A stretch of 46,833 bases of DNA from Acidobacteriota bacterium (GCA_003222675.1 QHWT01000073.1:1-46833), one strand, 5' to 3'; shown: positions 6,536 to 16,265, numbered from the stretch's first letter. Program-made: numbers and translations. Notes: generated by a model not told the origin, from the letters alone.

Positions 6536-8497
6536 CTATCGAATCGTGGTCGTGTGCAAATCCTGTGTCTTCTGCTCTCCCTCCGCGAGGTGCACCTGTT
6601 CAGCCGATCGCGCGAGGATTTCGAGGGACGCGGGATCCGCCCAGTCGTCTGACGTTTCGCGCACCGCTGCGACATAGTAATCGCCGGGTGGAAGCGCCGG
6701 GAGAAGATACGAGCCGTCAACGTTAGTGCGGGCGGTGCGCATCCGCCGCGGCGCGGTCCCGGTTGCCGTCCAGATGCTGCTGTCAACGGGAAACACGAGG
6801 ACCACGGCGCTGCCGTCCGCCGCACCTCCACGACGCACCGCTCCAGTGATGCTCGATGGCCGGTCCGTGAACGTGAGAACCACCCCCGTTGCATCGTCGG
6901 TCATCAGATCGATCGGCGTGTCCGCGAGATCGCGCCCCTCGTAGATCGCCCCTTTGAAGAACCAGTCGGATAATCCATTGACGCGAACGAAATACTTTCC
7001 TGGGGGCACTCCGTAGGTGTGGAACTGGCCGTTCTCATCGATACGCCCCGTCACGAACCCCAGGCGCTCGGGCAGTTTCGAGCCATCGGCGGGATCCAGC
7101 GTGACCCGCACGTTCGCGAGCGTTGCGATGTCCGGACGTTCTCCCGTTCCATCGAATTCGACGCGTCCGCTGACCCGTGGTCCCGCGTGCAGTGCGAGCG
7201 TCACACCAGTCAGATCAGTGTCGCCGACGGCGATCGGTGCCTCCGCGAACAGCGTCGCGTCCGCTGGAATCCCCGGCGGGATAGTGGGCGCAGGTGGTGG
7301 TGGTTCCGAGGCGGAAACTGCGATCGAACCAGAGCGAACAATCATCGCGTTCGCGTCAGCCATGTCGACCGGCGGCCTCGGTATGCGCACCAGTCTGAGC
7401 AGGTATTGACCCGGCGGGACGACGGGGAATGCGAACGCTCCGTCCGGATCGGTGATCGTGGTCGCGACATCGAGATCGACAGCACCTTCCGCCGGCGACG
7501 GAATCAAGCGAATAGGAATAGTGCCTGCATACCCGTTCGGCGCGAGGATCTGACCCGACACGCGCACCGCTCGAAATGGCTGCAACTGGATGTCGATGCC
7601 GGCGCGTTCTTCGCCGGCCTTTACGCCGACGATGGATCCCTCGGCGGCCGACGTCGATGCCGGGCAGAACGTCGTCGGATAGACGAGCCACGATCCGTCC
7701 GTGCGCTGCATCGTCGTCGCGGTGCCGGGCGTCAATGTGAGTGTGTGCGCACCAGCGATAATCGCGAAGGGAGTGCCCGACGGTGCGCCAGGCGAGCCGA
7801 TTGCCCCCACCTCGCGCGACAACTCCGCGCGTTGAACGGCGCCAGAGGCGCCTTGCCGAAGCGTGTCGATAGCGGCCGTCGGAACCGCGACCTGTGGTGA
7901 CACGACGGCGATTTCGTAGTCGTTCGGTACGAGGCTGGCGAGTCGATACATGCCGCGATCGTCAGTCATCGCTGACGCGCTCGGCGTGAGAACGACGTGT
8001 CCAGCGGCAAATCCCCGGCGATACGACTGCACGCGCGCGCCGACGACCGGTTCGCCCGCCTCATCGATCACCGTGCCGGAGATGACAGCGTGCCTCCACA
8101 TCCGCACTTCGATATCGATGATCCGCTCTCCTCCTTTGACGTCGATTCGCTGGGCGCTCCCTTCCGGACGCCACTGCGCATTCGATGCATCGACGTAGCC
8201 CCCCTTTGTGACGATGAGAAACAGGGAACCGTTGTGCAGGCCGCGCGCCACGAATTGTCCGGCGCCGTTCGTCATCAGGCGAGGAGCCGGCATGCCGCGC
8301 GGCTGACCCTCTCTTGGAACGGGTACGGCGGCGCTGCCGAAGAGTGTGACGATCGCACCCGCGATCGGTCGTCCATTGGAGGCGTCGATCACACGCCCAA
8401 CGGCAACGCCCGTACTCGGCACGGCAGACCGCTGAGAGTGCGGCGCGGCAGTGAGCGCGAGAAGAAGAGAAAGGGTGAACAGCGGCATCACGCACAT
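6536..8497 (-). CDS. Secreted carboxypeptidase-regulatory-like domain protein, paralog
   Basis: A 653-residue exported protein. I start at the ATG at 8497 (or the ATG three codons later, MPLFTLSLLLALTAAPHS) because it begins a clean signal peptide; the frame is open further upstream but there it is antisense to the gcvT region. The mature part opens with GVAVGRVIDASNGRPIAGAI, a classic CarboxypepD_reg strand. It continues with repeats ending in DDRGMYRLASLVPNDYEIAV, DGAFAFPVVPPGQYLLRLVR, NGQFHTYGVPPGKYFVRVNG and DGSYLLPALPPGDYYVAAVR. The C-terminal half parallels the 4667-6487 protein (TFTDR then G.LPPGDYYVAAV), so the two are probably a tandem duplication. Likely periplasmic or surface-exposed; enzymatic activity is not indicated. 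Confidence 0.75.
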   Translation of the reverse strand: MCVMPLFTLSLLLALTAAPHSQRSAVPSTGVAVGRVIDASNGRPIAGAIVTLFGSAAVPVPREGQPRGMPAPRLMTNGAGQFVARGLHNGSLFLIVTKGGYVDASNAQWRPEGSAQRIDVKGGERIIDIEVRMWRHAVISGTVIDEAGEPVVGARVQSYRRGFAAGHVVLTPSASAMTDDRGMYRLASLVPNDYEIAVVSPQVAVPTAAIDTLRQGASGAVQRAELSREVGAIGSPGAPSGTPFAIIAGAHTLTLTPGTATTMQRTDGSWLVYPTTFCPASTSAAEGSIVGVKAGEERAGIDIQLQPFRAVRVSGQILAPNGYAGTIPIRLIPSPAEGAVDLDVATTITDPDGAFAFPVVPPGQYLLRLVRIPRPPVDMADANAMIVRSGSIAVSASEPPPPAPTIPPGIPADATLFAEAPIAVGDTDLTGVTLALHAGPRVSGRVEFDGTGERPDIATLANVRVTLDPADGSKLPERLGFVTGRIDENGQFHTYGVPPGKYFVRVNGLSDWFFKGAIYEGRDLADTPIDLMTDDATGVVLTFTDRPSSITGAVRRGGAADGSAVVLVFPVDSSIWTATGTAPRRMRTARTNVDGSYLLPALPPGDYYVAAVRETSDDWADPASLEILARSAEQVHLAEGEQKTQDLHTTTIR

Positions 8498-8591
8498 TAT
8501 GCCCGTCTTGACCCCAGCCGAAGCGCATAGTACGTTCAGTGGATATGCGCCCGCCTGCGCGCGTTGCAAGGGCTGGCCCTTGTCAGATCTG

Positions 8592-9707
8592 ATGACACAG
8601 CCTGCCTCGGGCACTCTCAAGAAGACGCCGCTGCACGCGCGACATCGCGCGCTCGGCGCGCGCATGGTCGACTTCGCCGGCTGGGACATGCCCGTCGAAT
8701 ACACCGGCATCGTCGATGAGCACATGGCCGTTCGCACGCGTGCGGGATTGTTCGACGTCTCGCACATGGGCGAAATCGAGATTGCCGGTGCGGACGCGCT
8801 GAAGGCTGTCCAGCACATCACCACCAACGACGCCTCGCGGTTGTCGACCAACCAGGCCCAGTATTCCGCGCTGACAACCTCCACCGGGACGTTCGTCGAC
8901 GATGTGTTGACCTACCGGCTGGCAGACGATCACTTCATGCTGGTGGTCAATGCCTCGAACATCATCAAGGACTTCAACTGGATTTCGCAGAATATCCAGG
9001 GCATCGGGGACGCCGCTGCGGTCAACACGAGTTCGCGCTACGCGCTGATCGCCTTGCAGGGCCCTGTCGCTCGCGAGGTGCTGCAGACGCTGACGGGCGT
9101 CGATGTCGCGCGCATCAAGTACTACTGGTTCTCGACCGGCGAAGTTGCCGGCGTGCGCGTGACGATCTCGCGGACGGGCTACACCGGGGAGGACGGCTTC
9201 GAAGTGTTCGCGCCGCCAAGCGCCGCCGAGCGCGTGTGGGACGCAATCCTTCAAGCGGGGAAGAGCGGGGGCGTCGTGCCGGCGGGACTTGGCGCGCGCG
9301 ACACGCTCCGGCTCGAGGCCGCGATGCGGCTGTACGGAAACGACATGGACGAGACGACGACGGTGCTCGAAGCGGATCTGGGGTGGATCGTCGGCTGGAA
9401 GAAAGAGGAATTCATCGGCGCCGACGTGCTGCGCGCGCAGAAGGCGAGTGGCACGTCTCGAAAGCTGGTCGGCTTCGAAATGCTGGAGCGCGCCATCGGC
9501 CGGCACGGGTACGACGCGTATGTCGGCGGCGAGAAGGCCGGCGTCGTCACCAGCGGCACGCAGACGCCGTACTTGAAGAAGGCGATCGGGATGGCATATC
9601 TGCCATCGGATCGAACCGCGGCCGGCACGGAGTTCGAGGTGGACATCAGAGGGCGCCGAACGAAGGCGGCCGTGGTCCCGCTGCCGTTTTATAAAAGAGC
9701 GAAATGA
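8592..9707 (+). CDS. gcvT: Glycine cleavage system aminomethyltransferase (T protein)
   Basis: A 371-residue protein that transfers the methylene group from the aminomethyl-lipoyl H protein to tetrahydrofolate, releasing ammonia. The start KTPLHARHRALGARMVDFAG, DMPVEYTGIVDEH and GLFDVSHMGEI, and the middle motif ISRTGYTGEDGFEVF, are hallmark GcvT sequences; the late GLGARDTLRLEAAMRLYGND motif and C-terminal barrel are complete. The ATG at 8592 gives the family length; an upstream open extension overlaps the signal peptide of the divergent gene and is rejected. gcvH follows after 3 bases and gcvP after that, forming one operon. I saw no glycine riboswitch in the short divergent space. Confidence 0.95.
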   Translation: MTQPASGTLKKTPLHARHRALGARMVDFAGWDMPVEYTGIVDEHMAVRTRAGLFDVSHMGEIEIAGADALKAVQHITTNDASRLSTNQAQYSALTTSTGTFVDDVLTYRLADDHFMLVVNASNIIKDFNWISQNIQGIGDAAAVNTSSRYALIALQGPVAREVLQTLTGVDVARIKYYWFSTGEVAGVRVTISRTGYTGEDGFEVFAPPSAAERVWDAILQAGKSGGVVPAGLGARDTLRLEAAMRLYGNDMDETTTVLEADLGWIVGWKKEEFIGADVLRAQKASGTSRKLVGFEMLERAIGRHGYDAYVGGEKAGVVTSGTQTPYLKKAIGMAYLPSDRTAAGTEFEVDIRGRRTKAAVVPLPFYKRAK

Positions 9708-9710
9708 CGT

Positions 9711-10076
9711 ATGTATCCTGCAGATCTCAAATACACGAAGGATCACGAGTGGGTGAGGCTCGGCGGCGCCGACGCGCGCGTGGGCATCACCGAATACGCG
9801 CAGAAGCAGCTCGGCGATGTGGTGTATCTCGAATTGCCGCAGGTCGGGCGAACGTTGAAGAAGGGGGAGGTCTTCGGCACGATCGAGTCGGTGAAAGCCG
9901 TCTCCGAGCTTTACAGCCCGGTCGACGGCGAAGTGACGGAAGTCAACTCCGCGCTCGTGCAGCGCCCCGAGTCGGTCAACTCGGATCCACACGGCTCCTG
10001 GATGATTGCCGTTCGGGTCCGCGGCGAGTCGGGCGACCTGTTGAGCGCTGACCAGTACACGACGTTGACGAAATAG
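9711..10076 (+). CDS. gcvH: Glycine cleavage system H protein (lipoyl carrier)
   Basis: A 121-residue lipoyl carrier shuttling the aminomethyl group between P and T proteins. It reads [20 protein letters not shown] at the start, [19 protein letters not shown], and the lipoylation motif [20 protein letters not shown] with the attachment lysine at residue 62. Length and motif spacing are normal. It starts 3 bases after the gcvT stop and is followed by gcvP, the usual partner order. The enzyme that attaches lipoate and the L protein are not in this window. Confidence 0.96.
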   Translation: MYPADLKYTKDHEWVRLGGADARVGITEYAQKQLGDVVYLELPQVGRTLKKGEVFGTIESVKAVSELYSPVDGEVTEVNSALVQRPESVNSDPHGSWMIAVRVRGESGDLLSADQYTTLTK

Positions 10077-10079
10077 GGC

Positions 10080-10129
10080 CGCGGATTACACGGATCATAC
10101 GGATGTACACCGATCAGGCAGTGCAACGA
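10080..10129. repeat. Short word-repeat spacer between gcvH and gcvP
   Basis: The gap contains GCGGATTACACGGATCATAC followed by GGATGTACACCGATCAGGCA, a short run of imperfect 'ACGGATCATACGGAT' words. Comparable 'GGATTACACGGAT' arrays are familiar from intergenic spaces of several bacterial phyla (memory, not searched). It may hold the ribosome site for gcvP but shows no clear Shine-Dalgarno. Confidence 0.4.
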
Positions 10130-13012
10130 ATGACTACGGACTTACAAGGATCCTTTCAGGAGCGGCACATTGGACCGGACGCGGACGCGCGCGATGAAAT
10201 GTTGCGCGCGATGGGCGTTCCGTCGCTCGACGCGCTGATCGAGCAGACCATTCCCTCGGGTATTCGACTCCAGCATCCGCTGAATCTTCCAGAGGCTGAA
10301 AGCGAAGCGGCGTATCTGCGGCGCCTGGGCAGCATCGCGGCGAAGAATCGCGTCGCGCGCTCCTATATCGGAATGGGGTACTACGATTGCCATACGCCCG
10401 CGGTCATCCTCCGGAACGTCCTGGAGAATCCCGGGTGGTACACGCCTTACACGCCGTATCAGGCAGAGATCGCGCAGGGACGCCTGGAATCGCTCCTGAA
10501 TTTCCAGACGGTCGTCCGAGACCTCACGGCGATGGAAATCGCGACCGCCTCTCTACTCGACGAGGGCACCGCGGCCGCCGAAGCCATGACGATGTTCCAC
10601 CGGGTGAATACGAAGAAAGCGCCGGCGGGACAGGAGAGCGTGTTCCTGGTGTCGGACCGCACGTTCCCGCAGACGATTGACGTGGTGCGCGGGCGCGCGG
10701 AGCCCCTGAAGATCCGAGTAGAAGCAGGCGATCCCGAGTCGCTGCCAATGGACCGCGCGTTCGGAGTGCTGTTGCAGTACCCGGATGATCGCGGCGAGGT
10801 CCGCGACCTGACGCCGATTATTGAGAAGGCGCATGCCGCGGGTCTGCTGGTTGCGGTGGCGAGCGACTTGATGGCGCTGACGCTCGTGACGCCGCCAGGG
10901 GAAATGGGCGCCGATGCTGTCGTCGGCAACTCGCAGCGGTTCGGCGTGCCGCTCGGATACGGCGGGCCACATGCCGCTTTCTTCGCAACGCGCGAGTCGT
11001 TCGTCCGCCAGTCGCCCGGGCGCATCATCGGGGTGTCGATCGACGCGCGTGGGCACCGCGCCTATCGAATGGCGCTGCAGACGCGCGAGCAGCACATCCG
11101 TCGTGAGAAGGCGACATCGAACATCTGCACTGCGCAGGCGCTCCTGGCGAACATCGCCGCGATGTATGCCGTCTTCCATGGACCGAACGGACTGCGCGCG
11201 ATCGCGGAACACATCCATGGGCTGACCCGAACGCTCGAAGAGGCGCTCACCGCCCAGGGCGTTACGCAGACCAACGCCGCGTACTTCGACACGTTGCGGA
11301 TCGTAGGGGCGAGCGTCGCAGCCATCCGGAATGCCGCTGAGGCCGCGGGCGTCAACTTCCGCTACACGAAAGACGGCGCGATCGGCATCTCGCTCGACGA
11401 GACGACGACTATCGACGACGTGAGCGAGATCGTGAAGGTCTTCACGTCCGGCAAGCGTCCCGTGTTCAAGGAGCGGTCGCCGTTTTCGCTCAAGGCTCCG
11501 GTTCCGCTGCGCCGCACGAGCGCGTACCTCACGCATCCTGTCTTCAACACGCATCATTCGGAAACCCAGATGATGCGCTACATCCGGTCGCTGGAGCGGA
11601 AGGACGTCGGGCTCGACACGTCGATGATCCCGCTCGGATCCTGCACGATGAAGCTCAATGCCGCGGCCGAGATGTTGCCGGTCACCTGGACCTCATTCAG
11701 CCGCATGCACCCGTTCGCGCCGCTGGAGCAGGCGGCCGGCTACGCGGAGGTGTGCCGGGATCTGGAGTCGGCGTTGTGCGAGATCACCGGGTTCGCGGCG
11801 GTATCGCTCCAGCCGAACTCCGGCGCCCAAGGCGAATTCGCGGGACTCATGGCGATCCGCGCGTACCACCGCGATCGCGGCGAGGCGCGCCGCGACATTG
11901 TGATGATCCCCGCGTCGGCACACGGCACGAACCCGGCGAGCGCCACGCTCGCGGGGCTGCGGGTCGTCGTTGTCGCGTGCGACAGCCACGGGTATGTCGA
12001 GGTCGACGACCTGCGCGCCAAGGCGGCGCAGCATCGTGACGCGCTGGCCGCGATCATGGTGACGTATCCGTCGACCTACGGCATTTTCGAGGAGCGCATC
12101 CGCGAGATCTGCGCGATCGTGCACGAGAACGGCGGGCAGGTCTACATGGACGGGGCGAACATGAACGCGCAGGTCGGTTTGACGAGCCCCGCGGCGATTG
12201 GCGCCGACGTCTGTCACCTGAACCTGCACAAGACCTTCGCGATTCCGCACGGCGGCGGCGGCCCCGGCATGGGGCCGATCGCCGTCGCAAAGCACCTCGC
12301 GCCGTACCTACCCGGCCATCCCCTTGTGAAGGTCGGCGGCGCGAAGGGTATTCCGGCCGTCTCCGCGGCGCCGTGGGGCAGCGCGAGCATCCTGTTGATC
12401 TCGTACGGCTATGTCCGGATGCTCGGCGCCTCGGGGATGACAGAGGCGACGCGCTACGCGATTCTCAACGCGAACTACATCAAGGCGCGGCTCGAATCGC
12501 ATTACGAAGTGCTCTATGCGAATCATAACGGCCGCGTCGCGCACGAGCTGATCTTCGATCTCCGCCCGTTCAAGCACGGCGCGGGCGCGTCGGTCGACGA
12601 GCAGGACGTCGCGAAGCGTTTGATGGACTACGGCTTCCACGCGCCGACGGTCTCGTTCCCGGTTCCCGGGACGATGATGATCGAGCCGACGGAGAGCGAA
12701 GGGAAGGACGAGCTCGATCGGTTCTGCGACGCACTTATCGCGATCCGCCGCGAAATCCAGGCGGTCATCGACGGAAAGGTCGACCCGAAGGACAACGTTC
12801 TGAAGAACGCTCCGCACACGGCGGACTGCATCGCGTCTGACGACTGGTCGCATCCGTACTCACGTGAGCAGGCGGCCTATCCGTTGCCGTTTGTCAGAAT
12901 GAACAAGATGTGGCCGGCCACATCGCGAATCGACAATCCGTATGGCGATCGCAACTTGATTTGCGCGTGCCCGCCGCTGGAAGAGTACGTCGAGGCCGGC
13001 GCCGCTTCCTGA
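10130..13012 (+). CDS. gcvP: Glycine dehydrogenase (decarboxylating), single-chain P protein
   Basis: A 960-residue PLP enzyme that decarboxylates glycine and loads the aminomethyl group onto GcvH. Both halves are fused in one chain: the N-terminal half (about residues 1-440) opens [20 protein letters not shown], and the C-terminal half starts near [17 protein letters not shown]. The PLP lysine is Lys701 in [20 protein letters not shown]. Many other bacteria use two chains (GcvPA/PB). I start at the ATG at 10130 ([15 protein letters not shown]); an ATG at 10103 in the same frame would add nine residues encoded by the degenerate GGATTACACGGATCATACGG spacer. The end is intact. Confidence 0.95.
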   Translation: MTTDLQGSFQERHIGPDADARDEMLRAMGVPSLDALIEQTIPSGIRLQHPLNLPEAESEAAYLRRLGSIAAKNRVARSYIGMGYYDCHTPAVILRNVLENPGWYTPYTPYQAEIAQGRLESLLNFQTVVRDLTAMEIATASLLDEGTAAAEAMTMFHRVNTKKAPAGQESVFLVSDRTFPQTIDVVRGRAEPLKIRVEAGDPESLPMDRAFGVLLQYPDDRGEVRDLTPIIEKAHAAGLLVAVASDLMALTLVTPPGEMGADAVVGNSQRFGVPLGYGGPHAAFFATRESFVRQSPGRIIGVSIDARGHRAYRMALQTREQHIRREKATSNICTAQALLANIAAMYAVFHGPNGLRAIAEHIHGLTRTLEEALTAQGVTQTNAAYFDTLRIVGASVAAIRNAAEAAGVNFRYTKDGAIGISLDETTTIDDVSEIVKVFTSGKRPVFKERSPFSLKAPVPLRRTSAYLTHPVFNTHHSETQMMRYIRSLERKDVGLDTSMIPLGSCTMKLNAAAEMLPVTWTSFSRMHPFAPLEQAAGYAEVCRDLESALCEITGFAAVSLQPNSGAQGEFAGLMAIRAYHRDRGEARRDIVMIPASAHGTNPASATLAGLRVVVVACDSHGYVEVDDLRAKAAQHRDALAAIMVTYPSTYGIFEERIREICAIVHENGGQVYMDGANMNAQVGLTSPAAIGADVCHLNLHKTFAIPHGGGGPGMGPIAVAKHLAPYLPGHPLVKVGGAKGIPAVSAAPWGSASILLISYGYVRMLGASGMTEATRYAILNANYIKARLESHYEVLYANHNGRVAHELIFDLRPFKHGAGASVDEQDVAKRLMDYGFHAPTVSFPVPGTMMIEPTESEGKDELDRFCDALIAIRREIQAVIDGKVDPKDNVLKNAPHTADCIASDDWSHPYSREQAAYPLPFVRMNKMWPATSRIDNPYGDRNLICACPPLEEYVEAGAAS

Positions 13013-13039
13013 TCTCGCGGCTTCCGTCGTGGCTAATCT

Positions 13040-13140
13040 GGTGGCTTCCGCCTTCAGGTGGAAGGTCGTGGCTAATCTCGTGGCTTCCGCCCTTCAGGCG
13101 GAAGGAAAGCATTGTGTAGGCCGGGTCTTTAGACCCGGCT
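13040..13140. repeat. Three REP-like hairpins between gcvP and the aminotransferase
   Basis: Three small palindromes lie in a row: CTTCCGCCTTCAGGTGGAAG at 13045-13064, a near copy CTTCCGCCC...GGCGGAAG at 13084-13104, and GCCGGGTCTTTAGACCCGGC at 13120-13139. The first two are separated by the repeated text GGTCGTGGCTAATCTCGTGG, also seen just upstream. The third contains the TAA of the convergent aminotransferase gene. They can act as a shared transcription end for two converging genes (inference). Related hairpins recur at 21819-21890 and 37425-37469. Confidence 0.7.
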
Positions 13141-14016
13141 TCCCACCGCGCGCGTGAGCTCTTGCGCCTTGCGCTGATATCCATCGAGCAGCCTTTTCGT
13201 GATCGCGGCGGGCTTCCCTGTGCCGATCACGCGATCGTCTATCCGGGTTACCGGGCTCATCTCGCGGGTCGTGCTCGTGATGAACGCTTCATCCGCGGAG
13301 TCCAGGTCCTTCGGGAACAGCGTCTCGTCGCGGACCTCGACGCCCACTTCGCGGCCCACCTCGAACATGAACGCCCGCGTGATGCCTTCGAGCAGGCCGG
13401 CCTCGGACTTTGGCGTCAAGGCCACGCCGCCGCGCACCAGGAAGAAGTTGGACTGCGAGCACTCCGAGAGCTCGCCGCGGTAGTTGCACATCAGGGCTTC
13501 TTCACCGCCGCGTCTGTAGGCCGCCTGCATCGCGAGCGCGTTGTTGAGCAGGTTGTTCGACTTGATAATCGGATTGACCGACCCGGGGTGGTTCCGCAGA
13601 ATGTCGACGAGACAGATCTTGATCCCGTCGGTGAAGATTCGCGCCGCCGGCTCCTCGTTCGGCTTCACGATGATGACGAGCGACGACGTCGGCGTCGCCT
13701 TGATGTCGTACGTGAGCTCGCCGACGCCGCGCGTGAGGAGGATGCGGATGTAGGCCTCTCGCATTTCTCCCGCTGCGTTCATCGTCTCGCGTATCCATTC
13801 GAGCAGCGTGCGGTCGTCGAAGGGCACCGCGAGATCGAGATGCTGCGCGGACTGGCGCAGCCGGCGAATGTGGCGATCGTACAGGAAGGGTACTTTGTTG
13901 TACGTGCGCAGCGTCTCGTAAACACCTTCGCCGTACACGAACCCGTGGTCGTAGACCGGGACCACCGCCCGATCCGCGGGAGCAATTGTCCCGTTCACAT
14001 AAACCGCGCCGCGCAT
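13129..14016 (-). CDS. Class IV PLP aminotransferase, IlvE/D-amino acid transaminase type
   Basis: A 295-residue fold-type IV transaminase. It starts MRGAVYVNGTIAPADRAVVP and continues YDHGFVYGEGVYETLRTYN; the PLP lysine is Lys152 in NPIIKSNNLLNNALA, and the cofactor motif GELSECSQSNFFLV and the late TSTTREMSPVTRID segment are present. These features and the length fit branched-chain aminotransferase (ilvE), but D-amino acid transaminase and PabC share them. I lean to an IlvE-like enzyme because of the TREMSPV region, without certainty. It converges with gcvP and its stop lies inside a hairpin. No biosynthetic partner gene is adjacent. Confidence 0.85.
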   Translation of the reverse strand: MRGAVYVNGTIAPADRAVVPVYDHGFVYGEGVYETLRTYNKVPFLYDRHIRRLRQSAQHLDLAVPFDDRTLLEWIRETMNAAGEMREAYIRILLTRGVGELTYDIKATPTSSLVIIVKPNEEPAARIFTDGIKICLVDILRNHPGSVNPIIKSNNLLNNALAMQAAYRRGGEEALMCNYRGELSECSQSNFFLVRGGVALTPKSEAGLLEGITRAFMFEVGREVGVEVRDETLFPKDLDSADEAFITSTTREMSPVTRIDDRVIGTGKPAAITKRLLDGYQRKAQELTRAVGSRV

Positions 14017-14040
14017 GTTGCGAAAAGTCTAGCATACGCA

Positions 14041-14158
14041 GTACCGTAAACAGTTCGCGGTCAACGGTATGCAGTCGGGAGTGCGGGAGTCAACGTGTCT
14101 GCCGAGTGCACCCCGCGAACCGCCTGCGCCTTACTGCAGACTGCATACTGCGAACTGA
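14041..14158. repeat. Word-repeat spacer before nnr
   Basis: The space between the divergent aminotransferase and nnr genes contains imperfect words such as GGAGTGCGGGAGTCAAC and CTGCAGACTGCATACTGCGA, ending two bases before the nnr ATG. The last 25 bases are three variants of 'CTGCAxACTG'. A promoter for either gene must lie here but I cannot define one. Confidence 0.4.
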
Positions 14159-15742
14159 ATGAGAGTCCTCAACACCCAGCAGATGCGCGAGGCCGATCGG
14201 CAGACGATCGACGAGATCGGCATCCCCGACGTCGTGCTGATGGAGAACGCCGGACGCCAGGCCGTCGCTGCGATGGAGGCGGCGTTCGAAGATCTCGCGG
14301 CGAGCAGGGTGGGCGTTCTGTGCGGCCGCGGCAACAACGGCGGCGACGGCTTCGTCGTCGCGCGCACGCTCGCCCAGCGCGGCATCGACGCGATCGTGTT
14401 CCTGCTCGGGAGCGTGTCAGACGTGCGCGGCACTGCGCGCACCAATCTCGAGATTCTGGGCCGCGTGGGCCTCACCGTCGTGGAGATCACCAACGCCCAG
14501 GAGTGGGAGCTGCACTTCACCGAAGTGTCGGAGTGCGACCTGACCGTCGACGCGATCGTCGGCACGGGATTTCACGGTCAGCTGACGGGGCTCCTCGAAA
14601 CCGTCGTCGCCGACGTCAACGGCCTCGGCGCGCCGGTTGTCGCGATCGATCTGCCGACGGGGGTGTCGGCGGACTCGCACGAGCTCGGGGGGGAGGCGAT
14701 CGAAGCATCGATGACCGTGACGCTCGCAGCGCCGAAGATTCCGCTCATCCTGCCGCCGGCCGACGCCTACGGCGGCGACCTCGTGATCGCCGACATCGGC
14801 ATCCCGGCCGCGGTGATCGACGAGCTCGAAGGGCCGTGGCTCGAGCTCCTCACGCGCGAGCGGATGCGCGAGCTCGTGCCGACGCGCGCCGCGGAATCGC
14901 ACAAGGGAGACTTCGGACGCGTGCTCATCATCGCGGGCTCGTTCGGAAAAACGGGCGCCGCGCACCTCGCGGCGCTCGGCGCGCTGAAATCCGGGGCGGG
15001 ACTCGTCACGATCGCGACCGCTCGATCGTGCGTCCCGACCATTGCCGCGATGATGCCCGAATACATGACGGAGGCGCTCGAAGAAACCAATGCCGGGGCG
15101 ATCGATTTCAGTGCCGTCGAGCGCGTGCTCGAGATGAAGGCGGACGTCATCGCGATGGGCCCAGGCCTCGGGCACGATCCGTCCACGGCGGCGTTCGTGC
15201 AGGCGATCGTCGAGCGTGCAGGCGTGCCGCTGGTGCTCGACGCCGATGCGCTGAATGCCTTCGCGGGCGATCCGGAGCGGCTGACGGGACGCGACGGCGT
15301 CGACGTCATCATCACGCCGCACCCCGGCGAGATGGCGCGCCTGCTGAACGTCAGCATCGAGCAGGTGCAGTCGGATCGACTCGAGCACGCGCGCGAGTTC
15401 GCAGCGACCCACCGCGTGCACGTGGTGTTGAAGGGACATCGCACGGTCATCGCCGGACCGGAGTCGCGCGCCTTTGTCAATCTCACCGGGAACGCGGGCA
15501 TGGCTACGGGCGGTACGGGTGACCTGCTGACCGGGATGATTGCGGCGTGGTTCGCGCAGATTCTCGACGCCGAAGGGGCGTGCAAGCTCGCGGTGTATCT
15601 CCACGGAACCGCCGGCGACCTCGCGGAAGCCGATGAGGGAGAAGGCGCGTTGTTGCCGACCGACATCGCCGCGCGGCTTGGCGACGCGGTCCTCGAATTG
15701 ACGGCGCGGCGCCGGATCAAACGCCAGGCGGATGCCGGATGA
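14159..15742 (+). CDS. nnr: Bifunctional NAD(P)H-hydrate epimerase/dehydratase
   Basis: A 527-residue repair enzyme for NADHX/NADPHX, the hydrated forms of the cofactors. The N-terminal epimerase domain (about 1-215) carries MRVLNTQQMREADRQTI, CGRGNNGGDGFVVARTLAQR, GTGFHGQLTG and VVAIDLPTGVSADSHE. The C-terminal ADP/ATP-dependent dehydratase (about 225-520) carries GDFGRVLIIAGSFGKTGAAH, KSGAGLVTIATA, AMGPGLGHDPST, VLDADALNAFAG, IITPHPGEMARLL and GNAGMATGGTGDLLTGMIAA. The two-domain architecture is complete. tsaE follows 45 bases later on the same strand, the common bacterial neighbour pair. Confidence 0.95.
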   Translation: MRVLNTQQMREADRQTIDEIGIPDVVLMENAGRQAVAAMEAAFEDLAASRVGVLCGRGNNGGDGFVVARTLAQRGIDAIVFLLGSVSDVRGTARTNLEILGRVGLTVVEITNAQEWELHFTEVSECDLTVDAIVGTGFHGQLTGLLETVVADVNGLGAPVVAIDLPTGVSADSHELGGEAIEASMTVTLAAPKIPLILPPADAYGGDLVIADIGIPAAVIDELEGPWLELLTRERMRELVPTRAAESHKGDFGRVLIIAGSFGKTGAAHLAALGALKSGAGLVTIATARSCVPTIAAMMPEYMTEALEETNAGAIDFSAVERVLEMKADVIAMGPGLGHDPSTAAFVQAIVERAGVPLVLDADALNAFAGDPERLTGRDGVDVIITPHPGEMARLLNVSIEQVQSDRLEHAREFAATHRVHVVLKGHRTVIAGPESRAFVNLTGNAGMATGGTGDLLTGMIAAWFAQILDAEGACKLAVYLHGTAGDLAEADEGEGALLPTDIAARLGDAVLELTARRRIKRQADAG

Positions 15743-15787
15743 CCACGGCGCCTGCAGGCCCGACGCAGGCAGGCCGGATCTCTTCAC

Positions 15788-16228
15788 ATGAGCGCCCTCA
15801 TCACATCCACCGAACAGGAAACGACCGACGCCGGAGTCGCACTCGGCCGCACCCTACGCGCCGGCGATGTCGTTCTGCTCTATGGCGATCTGGGCGCGGG
15901 CAAAACGGCCTTCGTGCGCGGCCTCGCCCGCGGCATCGGCGCGAACCCCGACGATGTGTCGAGCCCGACGTTCACGATCGTCCAGGAATATGCCGGCGAG
16001 GCAGCGACGTTGTATCACGTCGATCTCTATCGTCTCGAACCAGCGGAGATCGACGACCTCGGACTCGAAGACCTCGTTTCCGCCGACGGCATCGTCGCAA
16101 TCGAGTGGGCCGAACGGTGGCGCGGCCGGCCCGAAGGCACGGGCGTTGTGGAGGTGATGATCCACGACGCCGGCGAAGACCACCGGCAGATCAATGTCCA
16201 ATGTTCAACGCCCAATGCTCAAAGGTGA
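15788..16228 (+). CDS. tsaE: tRNA threonylcarbamoyladenosine biosynthesis ATPase TsaE
   Basis: A 146-residue ATPase that, with TsaB and TsaD, makes the t6A modification of ANN-decoding tRNAs. Walker A is GDLGAGKT at residues 33-40; SSPTFTIVQEYAG, LYHVDLYRLE and VAIEWAERW are family hallmarks. The family part ends near residue 135. The last eleven residues (NVQCSTPNAQR) are read from the intergenic CAATGTCCAATG repeat array, so the original stop seems to have been lost or replaced by repeat insertion. It lies downstream of nnr; tsaB, often next to it, is not seen here. Confidence 0.93.
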   Translation: MSALITSTEQETTDAGVALGRTLRAGDVVLLYGDLGAGKTAFVRGLARGIGANPDDVSSPTFTIVQEYAGEAATLYHVDLYRLEPAEIDDLGLEDLVSADGIVAIEWAERWRGRPEGTGVVEVMIHDAGEDHRQINVQCSTPNAQR

Positions 16229-16265
16229 TCGCTTTGAACCATTGAGCATTGAGCATTGGCGCATG
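16190..16265. repeat. CAATGCTCAA word array with hairpin, overlapping tsaE end
   Basis: Tandem variants of 'CAATGtCCAATGTTCAACGC' run through the end of tsaE and are followed by the inverse words TTGAGCATTGAGCATTGG. CAATGCTCAA pairs perfectly with TTGAGCATTG, giving a hairpin with about 19 bases of loop. The same word (AATGCTCAATG) recurs at 45711-45740, 46381-46392 and 46471-46482 beside the pseudopilin genes. Confidence 0.65.

Noticed and set aside
8451-8591. Longer start for gcvT
   Set aside because: The added residues lie opposite the signal peptide of the divergent gene and are unlike the family; the ATG at 8592 gives normal length.
8498-8591. Glycine riboswitch upstream of gcvT
   Set aside because: The divergent space is under 100 bases and no paired aptamer structure could be recognised.
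8583-9992. Long open minus-strand frame (469 codons) opposite gcvT and gcvH
   Set aside because: It is antisense to two certain genes and has no recognisable motif; high GC makes such shadow frames common.
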